Of a stretch of DNA of 5,138 nt, positions 1 to 5,138 are shown in pieces; within the stretch, counting starts at the first letter, position 1; each line of letters starts with the position of its first letter. The stretch comes from Granulicella sp. (GTDB lineage Bacteria; Acidobacteriota; Terriglobia; Terriglobales; Acidobacteriaceae). The DNA lies in assembly GCA_003133205.1 (NCBI GenBank), contig PKWK01000383.1:1-5138 (forward strand), read 5' to 3'. Below the pieces are notes generated by a model, which saw nothing but the letters and a program-made list of their open reading frames with translations, did no database searches and had not been told where the DNA came from. Position numbers and translations under genes: made by a program.

Positions 1-25
1 GTCAAGTAAATACCCCTATTCCCCT

Positions 26-56
26 TTGTTTGTCATTCCCCTTGTTTGTCATTCCC
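26..56. repeat. Short direct repeat, two 15-bp copies
   Basis: The 15-mer ttgtttgtcattccc occurs at 26-40 and again, identical, at 42-56, giving a period of 16 bp. The second copy runs directly into a small hairpin. The stretch lies outside any convincing gene and resembles the AT-richer edges of dispersed intergenic elements that I associate with acidobacterial genomes; that family assignment is from memory, not a search. Confidence 0.7.
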
Positions 57-65
57 GAAGGGAAT
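51..65. repeat. Small perfect inverted repeat (hairpin)
   Basis: ATTCCC at 51-56 and GGGAAT at 60-65 are exact reverse complements separated by gaa. A 6-bp stem with a 3-nt loop is possible. No T-run follows, so it is not a convincing intrinsic terminator. Its position at the end of the direct repeat suggests that the two form one composite element. Confidence 0.6.
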
Positions 66-97
66 CTGCTTCTGTCCTTTTGGACCGCGCCGAACCC

Positions 98-134
98 GGG
101 TGGCCCATCCTTTCGGCTTAATCGAAAGGGTGGG
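98..134. repeat. Intergenic hairpin element, 12-bp stem
   Basis: The arms 104-115 (cccatcctttcg) and 123-134 (cgaaagggtggg) pair over 12 positions with a single G-T wobble at 108/130, around the 7-nt loop gcttaat. The 10-mer gggtggccca at 98-107, which overlaps the left arm, recurs at 5004-5013 beside the other long hairpin of the window. This suggests members of one dispersed non-coding repeat family. It could be a transcription terminator for a gene to the left, but no T-tract follows. Confidence 0.65.
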
Positions 135-206
135 GTGGAAGGGTGGGTTGCCGTGTGTCTCCCCCCAGTTTGCGGTCCGCCTCCCCCCGCATCTATCCTC
201 AAACCA

Positions 207-521
207 GTGTCGCGTCGCATCTTCCAACTCGCGGGAACCCTCATCCTGATCCTGGCCACGCTCACTCCCCTCATGGAGTGCTTCGACCGCTGGGATACAA
301 CTCCCGGCCCCGCGAACGACTCCGAGATCCACCTCACCGCATGGTTCGTAGGCGTCGGCATTGTGTTGACGCTGGCGAAACTCCTACGCCGCCTCCCGGC
401 CCTCGCAGTCTCCCGCGCGACCCACAGCCGCTCCGTCCACTCACGGCCCGTCTTGCAACTGACCTACACCCAGAGCCCCACCCCAACCGGCAGCCCACCT
501 CTCCTCCCCCTCCGAATCTGA
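207..521 (+). CDS. Small predicted two-helix inner-membrane protein
   Basis: Predicted 104-residue protein starting at GTG 207 and ending in TGA at 519-521. Two hydrophobic segments are visible: residues about 5-23 (FQLAGTLILILATLTPLME) and about 41-58 (TAWFVGVGIVLTLAKLL). They are joined by an acidic loop holding FDRWDTTPGPANDSEIH. The second half is basic and Ser/Pro-rich, ending PLRI. I recall a family of short uncharacterised acidobacterial proteins with an ECFDRWD..G..ND(T/S)E loop between two helices and a similar PLRI end, but I know no function. The reading frame is open further upstream (ATG 30, GTG 153). GTG 153 has the SD-like ggaaggg 9 nt before it but would add a Pro-rich stretch ahead of the first helix; GTG 207 lacks a clear SD. 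The start is therefore uncertain. The receptor gene follows 93 bp downstream on the same strand, so co-transcription is possible. Confidence 0.6.
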   Translation: MSRRIFQLAGTLILILATLTPLMECFDRWDTTPGPANDSEIHLTAWFVGVGIVLTLAKLLRRLPALAVSRATHSRSVHSRPVLQLTYTQSPTPTGSPPLLPLRI

Positions 522-602
522 TCCTCCCTGTGAACCTGCGCTGAAACCGACAGCGATGGGCACGCATCTCCGCGCCCGCTGTCCGCTCCTCCCCGCATCC
601 AC

Positions 603-609
603 AGAAGGA
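603..609 (+). promoter_or_regulatory. Ribosome binding site of the receptor gene
   Basis: The sequence agaagga lies 5 nt before ATG 615, a good Shine-Dalgarno match at normal spacing. It fixes the start of the receptor and places the signal peptide at the very N terminus. Confidence 0.75.
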
Positions 610-614
610 ATCCC

Positions 615-3530
615 ATGCTCCGTAGCCCCCGTCCCGCCCCGTCCCTCGGTCTCGCCCGCGCCCTCATCTTCCTCACGCTCTGCCTCTCCCTCCACGCGCA
701 GACAGCCCTCACCCACGGCAGCGTCTCGGGCACCGTCACCGACACGACATCCTCCGTCATCCCCAAAGCCCACGTCGCGCTCTCCACCCCGGACAAGACC
801 ATCGTCCGCGAAGCCACCACCGGCCCCGACGGCTCCTTCACCATCTCCGGCCTCGTCAGCGGCACGTATCAGATCGAGATCACAGCACCCGGCTTCGCGC
901 CCTACCTCAACCCATCCGTAGCCGTCGCCGTCGGTCGCGACGTGCGAGTCGACGTCCAACTCCCGCCCGCCCAGGCCACCCAGCAGCTCACCGTCCAGGC
1001 CCAGACACAGGCGCTCGACACCTCGCAAACCTCGCCCGTCACCAACATCGACCGCGATCGCATCGAGGAACTTCCCATCCCCAGCCGCAACTACCTCAAC
1101 TTCACCCTGCTCGCGCCCTCTCTCGGCTCCGCGAACCCCGCTCTCGGCGCTCAATCTCCCGCACTGCAGGGCGAAGGAGGATTCAGCGCCGGAGGCCTCC
1201 GCCCCTCCAGCAACGCCCTCTACATCGACGGCGTCGACGACAACGACGAGTACACCGGCCTCAGCCGCACCGAACTCTCCCCCGAAGCCATCAGCGACTT
1301 TCAGCTCGTCAACCACGGCTACGCCGCCCAGTCCGGCGGCTCGGCTGGCGGTTCGGTCGACGTCGAAACTCGTTCCGGCGCGAAAGTCCAGCACGGCGAC
1401 GCGTTCCTCTTCGTCCAGAACGGCGCCCTCAACGCCACGCCCGCCCTCGAACGCACCCCCCGCAAACCCGATGCGAATCGCCTCCGCGCGGGCCTCTCTA
1501 CCGGCGGTCCCATCGGCCACGGCAAGCTCTTCTACTACATCGCCGCCGAGCAGGAGCTAGCCCGCGGCGAAGAGGCCAACGACCTCAGCCCCAACCTCAC
1601 CGCAGCCATCAACTCCGCCATCCACTCCGCCATCCACTCCGCCATCCACCAATCCGGCCCACTGCAGAACCTCACCCTCCAACCGGGCTTCTTCCCCACC
1701 ACCAACCAGGAGACCGAGCTCTCCGCCCGCATCGATCGCACCTCCGAGCCCAACAGCCTTATGCTCCGCTACGCCCTCACCAACAACCGCTCCGTCAACG
1801 ACGCCTTCAACACCAGCGACCTCTTCGACCTCACCTCCCGCGGCTCCGCCTTCTACAACGACAACAGCCTCAACGGCTCCTGGAGCGCCACCTTCACACC
1901 GCACCTCCTCAACCAACTCAACTTCGAAGCCGCCCAGCGCCGCGCCGTCCTTCGCACCGCATCCCCCAACTCCCCCGGAATCGTCGTCGCCGGCCTCGCG
2001 CAATTCGGCACTCCCTACGCCGGCAACAGCCGCCGCTACGAGACCCACGCCGACCTCAGCGACGACCTCACCCTCCAGCGCGGCAAGCATCTCCTCCAGA
2101 CCGGCGTCGCCTTCACCCACATATCCCTCCGCGCCGCCGACCGCGACGGATTCGCAGGCCTCTACGTCTTCCCCGATCTCGCATCCCTCGCCAACAACCA
2201 GCCCGACTTCTTCACCCAGAGCTTCGGCAATCCCAACACCAACTTCGCCGAACTCCGCAGCGCCGCCTACGCACAGGATCACTGGACGCCCACCCACTCG
2301 CTCGCCGTCGACCTCGGCTTGCGCTACGAGTCGAACCAACTCCCCACACCGCTCACTCAGAGCGCGAATCACCTCAGCCCGCGCTTCGGCCTCGCCTGGT
2401 CGCCCGACAAAAACCTCGTCGTCCGCAGCGGATTCGGAATCTTCCTCGACCGCTATTTGCTCTCCACCACCAGCCGCATTCTCGAATTCAACGGCAGCAA
2501 CGCCCAGCAGCAGATCGCCGAAGGCGCCGCCGCCGCCGCGCTCTACCAGTCCGGCCAGCGCTTCACCGCGCCGCCAGCGGGAATCGCCCCCAGCATCTGG
2601 CAGCCCCAACCCGGCCTCGCGAACCCCTACGCCGAAACCGCCTCCCTCGGCATCGAGCGCGCCTTCCCCTCCCAGTGGACCGCCAGCGCGGAGTACCGCT
2701 TCGTCCGCGGCGTCAAGATGGGCCGCACCCTCAACAGCAACCTGCCGCAGCCCATCGCTCTCACCGCCGCCAACGCCGCCAGCCTAGGCATTCCATCGCC
2801 CACACCGCAGCAGTTCGGACGCCTCACCTTCCCGCTTTCGCGCCTCAACCCCGCCTACGACGCCATCCACCAGTTCCAGACCGAGGCCGGCTCGTCCTAC
2901 AACGGCGTCACCCTCACCGTGAACCGCCAGTTCACCGAGGACTTCGAACTCCTCGCCGGCTACACCTTCTCCAAAACCCTCGACGACGCCGGGTCCGACA
3001 CCGCCGAGCCGCAGAACCCTTACGCCCTCCGCGCCGAGCGCGCCCTCTCGCTCCAGGACCAGCGCCATCGCTTCGTCCTCAGCGGCCTCTGGGTGCTCGG
3101 CCCCGACCTCGACGATCCCGCCGCCGCCGCCAAAGCCGCCTCGCCCGGCCCCCTCATGCGCGCGCTCACCGGCCTCGAGTTCGCCCCCATCCTCACCCTC
3201 AGCAGCGGCTTCCGCGACAACCCCGTCACCGGCCTCGACAGCGCCCGCGAGCACACCTACCCGTTCACCGCCCGCCCCCTCGGCCTCGCCCGCAACAGCC
3301 TGCAAACCCCGGCCAGCGTCGACCTCGACCTCCGCATCCTCAAGATGGTCGCCATCGGGCGCGGCCATTTGGACATCGTCGCCGAGTCCTTCAACCTGCT
3401 CAATCGCCGCAACATCGACCTCATCAACCCCGTCTACGGCTCAGCCGCCACCGCCTCCGCCGACTTCAAGGAACCAACCCAACCCGCTGACCCCCGCAAG
3501 ATCCAATTCTCCCTGGATTTCGAGTATTGA
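615..3530 (+). CDS. Oar-like TonB-dependent outer-membrane receptor with carboxypeptidase-regulatory-like domain
   Basis: A 971-residue outer-membrane receptor, complete from ATG to TGA. Residues 1-28 form a signal peptide (hydrophobic ALIFLTLCLSL, cleavage predicted after LHA). Residues about 36-117 form a carboxypeptidase-regulatory-like beta-sandwich (GSVSGTVTD, GPDGSFTISGL, GTYQIEITAPGF). A plug-like region follows at about 140-255, with ALYIDGVDDND at 201-211 and AISDFQLV. The rest reads as beta-barrel strands, including SYNGVTLTVNRQF near 761, GYTFSKTLDD, and FNLLNRRN at 926-933. The C terminus IQFSLDFEY alternates hydrophobic and polar residues and ends in an aromatic, as outer-membrane proteins do, although Tyr replaces the more usual Phe or Trp. 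The only cysteine is in the signal peptide. Such proteins are presumed to import or bind large ligands such as glycans or peptides using TonB energy; the substrate cannot be read from the sequence. No TonB box is obvious. Codons end overwhelmingly in C or G, so long false frames appear on both strands. Residues 334-345 carry an SAIH triplication. Confidence 0.93.
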   Translation: MLRSPRPAPSLGLARALIFLTLCLSLHAQTALTHGSVSGTVTDTTSSVIPKAHVALSTPDKTIVREATTGPDGSFTISGLVSGTYQIEITAPGFAPYLNPSVAVAVGRDVRVDVQLPPAQATQQLTVQAQTQALDTSQTSPVTNIDRDRIEELPIPSRNYLNFTLLAPSLGSANPALGAQSPALQGEGGFSAGGLRPSSNALYIDGVDDNDEYTGLSRTELSPEAISDFQLVNHGYAAQSGGSAGGSVDVETRSGAKVQHGDAFLFVQNGALNATPALERTPRKPDANRLRAGLSTGGPIGHGKLFYYIAAEQELARGEEANDLSPNLTAAINSAIHSAIHSAIHQSGPLQNLTLQPGFFPTTNQETELSARIDRTSEPNSLMLRYALTNNRSVNDAFNTSDLFDLTSRGSAFYNDNSLNGSWSATFTPHLLNQLNFEAAQRRAVLRTASPNSPGIVVAGLAQFGTPYAGNSRRYETHADLSDDLTLQRGKHLLQTGVAFTHISLRAADRDGFAGLYVFPDLASLANNQPDFFTQSFGNPNTNFAELRSAAYAQDHWTPTHSLAVDLGLRYESNQLPTPLTQSANHLSPRFGLAWSPDKNLVVRSGFGIFLDRYLLSTTSRILEFNGSNAQQQIAEGAAAAALYQSGQRFTAPPAGIAPSIWQPQPGLANPYAETASLGIERAFPSQWTASAEYRFVRGVKMGRTLNSNLPQPIALTAANAASLGIPSPTPQQFGRLTFPLSRLNPAYDAIHQFQTEAGSSYNGVTLTVNRQFTEDFELLAGYTFSKTLDDAGSDTAEPQNPYALRAERALSLQDQRHRFVLSGLWVLGPDLDDPAAAAKAASPGPLMRALTGLEFAPILTLSSGFRDNPVTGLDSAREHTYPFTARPLGLARNSLQTPASVDLDLRILKMVAIGRGHLDIVAESFNLLNRRNIDLINPVYGSAATASADFKEPTQPADPRKIQFSLDFEY
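1614..1649 (+). repeat. In-frame 12-bp tandem repeat, three exact copies
   Basis: The unit tccgccatccac occurs three times without change at 1614-1625, 1626-1637 and 1638-1649, encoding SAIH-SAIH-SAIH (receptor residues 334-345). A degenerate partial unit, gccatcaac (AIN), precedes it at 1605-1613. It falls between barrel-strand-like segments, probably in a surface loop, where in-frame copy-number change would be tolerated. Confidence 0.9.
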
Positions 3531-3541
3531 ATGTTGCTTTT

Positions 3542-3655
3542 CGGAGTAGCAGCGGGCTTCAGAGGGTGATGAAAAAACCATGCTTTCGCCTTCCGGAGTA
3601 GCAGCGGGCTTCAGCCCGCAGTAAACCGCGCATGGACAGCCGGGCTTCAGCCCCG
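3542..3655. repeat. Cluster of three REP-like GC hairpin cores
   Basis: A 21-bp sequence starting cggagtagcagcggg and ending cttcag is present exactly at 3542-3562 and 3594-3614. In the second copy it continues into a perfect hairpin, GCGGGC (3604-3609), loop ttca, GCCCGC (3614-3619). In the first copy the right arm is lost (cttcagaggg). A third related core, cgggcttcagcccc, lies at 3641-3654 and can also fold, with a bulge. The cluster begins 11 bp after the receptor stop. It resembles the REP-like palindromes scattered between acidobacterial genes (from memory). The intact hairpin could slow or end transcription, but no T-run follows. Confidence 0.75.
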
Positions 3656-3962
3656 GGCTTTCGTCTCGTGGTACACGACCTTCAGCATCGGCTACACCTA
3701 CAGTTGGTGAACCCAGACGAATCGCCGGCCCGTAGCGGGTCAACTTGCAGCGAATGGACCGAAGTTTCCGAAAACCCGACTTTCACGGCAGTTCGTCATC
3801 CGAAGTCCCTACTGTCAATTGCGACACACGTAAATGAGGAGATTTCTAACCACGACCTGCTTGTTCAAATTGCCGATGAACCATCGGAAATAGGGAAATG
3901 CTGCCATTGCCGCCTGTTACCCACAGCGGTATGCTGCGTCAAAGCGGTATGCAGTCAGAATC
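3656..3962. other. Intergenic stretch without a convincing gene
   Basis: Between the repeat cluster and the ribosome binding site of the next gene I find no supported gene. One frame on the + strand stays open from ATG 3632 to 3982, but its product has no recognisable motif, begins inside the repeat and runs over the downstream gene in another frame. The stretch contains cgtg-gta-cacg at 3667-3677 and the palindrome at 3873-3887. It probably holds the promoter of the DUF3738 gene, but no clean -35/-10 pair is evident. Confidence 0.5.
3873..3887. promoter_or_regulatory. Short perfect inverted repeat upstream of the DUF3738 gene
   Basis: CCGATG (3873-3878) and CATCGG (3882-3887) are exact reverse complements around aac; after one mismatch, three more A/T pairs can form (3869-3871 with 3889-3891). 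It lies about 90 bp before TTG 3979 and just ahead of ATG 3898. It could be an operator half-site pair or a leader hairpin, but a 6-bp palindrome may also occur by chance. Confidence 0.3.
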
Positions 3963-3972
3963 AGGGAAGAGG
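3963..3972 (+). promoter_or_regulatory. Candidate ribosome binding site deciding the DUF3738 start
   Basis: The purine run agggaagagg ends 6 nt before TTG 3979 and is by far the best Shine-Dalgarno match near any in-frame start. ATG 3898 has aggga only 1 nt away, and ATG 3931 and ATG 3949 have no purine-rich stretch at usable distance. This favours the TTG start. Confidence 0.5.
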
Positions 3973-3978
3973 TTTCAC

Positions 3979-4893
3979 TTGAGGGATGCGCTTGCCTGGA
4001 GGGGGTACCAGAGTGCGCTGTTTTGGCTGTTTTTCTTAGTTCTCCCAGGGGTCAGCTTGCCGGTTGCGGTGGTGGCGGCGCAGACTGCGCCCCCGGCAGG
4101 ACCGACTCCGCAGGGAGCCGAGCCCGCGAAGAGATGGAGCTACGATGCGGTTTCGGTGAAGCCGAACAAATCGGACACCGATGGCTTGCTCACCATGATG
4201 CGCGGCGATGTGTATTCAGGAAAAAACATGCGGATCATCAACCTGGTGTCGCAGGCCTATGACATCAAGCAGGACCTTATCTTTGGTATGCCCGGCTGGA
4301 CGGATGGAGCCCATTTTAATGTGGAAGCGAAGATGTCCCCCGAGGATGCGGAAGCCTTCAACAAGTTGAGCCTAGAAGAGAGGAAAGCCGCCAGCAAAGT
4401 CTTGTTGCGAGGCATTGTCTTGTTGCGAGGCATTCTGGAGGAAAGATTCCATCTGAAGGCGCATATCGAAACCAAGCAACTCCCGGTATATGACCTGGTG
4501 ATTGCGAAGGGTGGATTGAAGATAAAGGCGGTGACGGGGGGCTATACCGATGGGAAAGTTGTGAAGGGACCCGATGGAAAAGCCTTACCGCGTTTCCAGG
4601 ATGGGATGCTTAACGATCAGTGGACCGAGATCCCCGGTTTAGCAGGTCAGCTTACCAACCTGGTGCATCGTATGGTGATTGATAAGACCGGCCTCAAAGG
4701 CCGATTCGCTTTCGTTCTGTGGTTTGCACCGGATCGCGATGCTCTTTCGGACGCGGACAATGGAACGCCCCATAATGATGCCCCTTCCATTTTTACCGCG
4801 CTGGAGGAGCAGCTCGGCCTGAAGCTGCAGCCGGACAAGGGCCCGGTGGATACCGTCGTGATCGACCACGTGGAGCAACCCACGGAGAATTGA
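3979..4893 (+). CDS. Secreted TIGR03435/DUF3738 family protein
   Basis: With TTG 3979 as start the product has 304 residues; ATG 3898 (331), 3931 or 3949 are alternatives in the same frame. TTG is preferred for its ribosome binding site and because it gives a compact signal peptide: RDALAWR, then hydrophobic LFWLFFLVLPGVSLPVAVV, with cleavage near VAA at residues 32-34. A Pro/Ala linker follows. Family landmarks are, in order, YDAVSVKPN (about 55-63), MRIINLVSQAYDI with GMPGW (84-107), ILEERFHLKAHIETKQLPVYDLVIAKGG (152-179), VIDKTGLKGRF (233-243), and the C-terminal IFTALEEQLGLKLQPDKGPVDTVVIDHVEQPTEN. These match the TIGR03435/DUF3738 pattern throughout, and the length fits. The family is abundant in Acidobacteriota, and some members are fused to BlaR1-type M56 peptidases; its biochemical role is unknown. 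It is probably periplasmic or exported. The 18-bp duplication at 4399-4434 adds six residues before the ERF motif. Codon use is less C-rich than in the receptor gene. Confidence 0.88.
   Translation: MRDALAWRGYQSALFWLFFLVLPGVSLPVAVVAAQTAPPAGPTPQGAEPAKRWSYDAVSVKPNKSDTDGLLTMMRGDVYSGKNMRIINLVSQAYDIKQDLIFGMPGWTDGAHFNVEAKMSPEDAEAFNKLSLEERKAASKVLLRGIVLLRGILEERFHLKAHIETKQLPVYDLVIAKGGLKIKAVTGGYTDGKVVKGPDGKALPRFQDGMLNDQWTEIPGLAGQLTNLVHRMVIDKTGLKGRFAFVLWFAPDRDALSDADNGTPHNDAPSIFTALEEQLGLKLQPDKGPVDTVVIDHVEQPTEN
4399..4434 (+). repeat. Exact 18-bp in-frame tandem duplication
   Basis: The 18-mer gtcttgttgcgaggcatt at 4399-4416 is repeated without change at 4417-4434, encoding VLLRGI twice just before LEERFHLKAH. 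Other members of the family, as I recall them, have only one such helical segment before the ERF motif, so this reads as a recent six-residue insertion that keeps the frame. Confidence 0.92.
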
Positions 4894-4902
4894 GGAGCGG
4901 GC

Positions 4903-4953
4903 TTGCCTATTCGCAGAAGCTTCGAGGTTCCCGTGATACGGCGTTATAGGCAA
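4903..4953. repeat. Inverted repeat downstream of the DUF3738 gene
   Basis: TTGCCTAT (4903-4910) and ATAGGCAA (4946-4953) are exact reverse complements enclosing 35 nt that include the palindrome gaagcttc at 4917-4924. The left arm starts 10 nt after the stop codon. It may stabilise the 3' end of the mRNA or act as a weak terminator, but the wide loop and the lack of a T-run make this uncertain. Confidence 0.4.
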
Positions 4954-5003
4954 CTTCGTTTGCCCCTGACTCACCATCCGCGGCCCCAATCCCTTGACAG
5001 GGC

Positions 5004-5064
5004 GGGTGGCCCACTCACAAATCTGGGTGCCCCATTCATGACAGTCTCACCGTCATGAGTGGGG
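5004..5064. repeat. Intergenic repeat element with 13-bp-stem hairpin
   Basis: Two related 13-mers, gggtggcccactc (5004-5016) and gggtgccccattc (5025-5037), form a 21-bp-period imperfect direct repeat with two mismatches. The second merges into a long hairpin: CCCCATTCATGAC (5030-5042) pairs with GTCATGAGTGGGG (5052-5064), one G-T wobble at 5035/5059, with the 9-nt loop agtctcacc. The 10-mer gggtggccca is shared with 98-107. I recall very similar text between genes of Acidobacteriaceae, so a dispersed non-coding repeat is the best reading; terminator function is possible but there is no T-run. Confidence 0.7.
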
Positions 5065-5091
5065 TCCGGCTAAATCTCCCACCTCGCCCGC

Positions 5092-5110
5092 TTGACACCC
5101 CGCGTATAAT
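5092..5110 (+). promoter_or_regulatory. Possible promoter: perfect TATAAT box for a gene beyond the right edge
   Basis: TATAAT at 5105-5110 is a perfect sigma70-type -10 hexamer in otherwise GC-rich DNA, and TTGACA at 5092-5097 is a perfect -35 hexamer. They are only 7 bp apart, so they cannot work together as a normal 16-18-bp-spaced promoter. A 17-bp spacing from TATAAT points to cctcgc (5082-5087), which is not -35-like. Either the -10 works with an activator, or the TTGACA pairs with the poor cctaag at 5115-5120. The gene it might serve lies outside the window. Confidence 0.4.
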
Positions 5111-5138
5111 TAAACCTAAGTCGAGACAGAATCCACCA

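Noticed and set aside
441..1520. Long open frame of 359 codons on the - strand, antisense to the receptor gene
   Set aside because: It is the mirror of C-ending codon use in the receptor gene; the product is a low-complexity Gly/Ala/Glu/Val-rich string without motifs.
2524..2540. GCC trinucleotide run in the receptor gene (also at about 3118-3128)
   Set aside because: Short alanine runs in a gene with extreme C-ending codon use are expected by composition and need no special explanation.
1557..2609. Long open frame of 350 codons on the - strand
   Set aside because: Same cause: fully antisense to the receptor, composition dominated by Gly, Glu, Val and Ala, no recognisable domain.
2784..3368. 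Open frame of 194 codons on the - strand
   Set aside because: Antisense shadow of the receptor with Gly/Glu/Ala-rich low complexity and no supporting start signal.
2675..3490. Open frame of 271 codons on the + strand inside the receptor gene
   Set aside because: The product is almost only Arg, Pro, His and Gln, as expected from the shifted frame of C-rich codons.
3632..3982. Possible 116-residue protein between the receptor and DUF3738 genes
   Set aside because: It starts inside the repeat cluster, lacks a clear ribosome binding site and any recognisable motif, and its end overlaps the possible start region of the DUF3738 gene in another frame.
4911..4945. tRNA-like appearance of the ttcgaggttcccg region
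   Set aside because: No acceptor stem, anticodon arm or CCA end can be built around it; the TpsiC-like resemblance is slight.
4639..4989. Open frame of 116 codons on the - strand over the end of the DUF3738 gene
   Set aside because: It is antisense to the strongly conserved C-terminal part of the DUF3738 protein and shows no domain of its own.
4994..5022. Second TTGACA (4994-4999) as a promoter
   Set aside because: The hexamer 17 bp downstream is acaaat, a poor -10, and the region lies in the repeat element.

Overview
The window looks like a piece of an Acidobacteriota chromosome, probably of the Terriglobia/Acidobacteriaceae type. This is inferred from three things: a cysteine-free Oar-like TonB-dependent outer-membrane receptor with an N-terminal carboxypeptidase-regulatory-like domain, a secreted TIGR03435/DUF3738 protein (a family expanded mainly in Acidobacteriota), and intergenic hairpin repeats of a style I associate with these genomes. 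No rRNA, tRNA, CRISPR array, transposase or phage gene is visible.

Layout. Positions 1-206 are non-coding and hold a 16-bp-period direct repeat, a small perfect hairpin and a 12-bp-stem hairpin. Positions 207-521 encode a small predicted two-helix membrane protein. After a 93-bp gap, 615-3530 encodes the 971-residue receptor, which fills more than half the window; it is very rich in C-ending codons and carries a 3x12-bp in-frame tandem repeat. Positions 3531-3978 are intergenic, with three copies of a GC-rich hairpin core next to the receptor gene and a short palindrome further on. Positions 3979-4893 (possible upstream starts at 3898, 3931 and 3949) encode the exported DUF3738 protein, which has an exact in-frame 18-bp duplication. 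Positions 4894-5138 are non-coding and contain an inverted repeat, a long 13-bp-stem hairpin related at one end to the element at 98-134, and a TATAAT box that may belong to a gene beyond the right edge.

All supported genes are on the + strand. The small membrane protein and the receptor could share a transcript, but nothing in the sequence proves it. The DUF3738 gene is separated by repeats and has different codon use, so it is probably an independent unit. I do not see a novel multi-gene system. The points most worth a second look are the small membrane protein, the exact in-frame microduplications in both large genes, and the dispersed hairpin elements.
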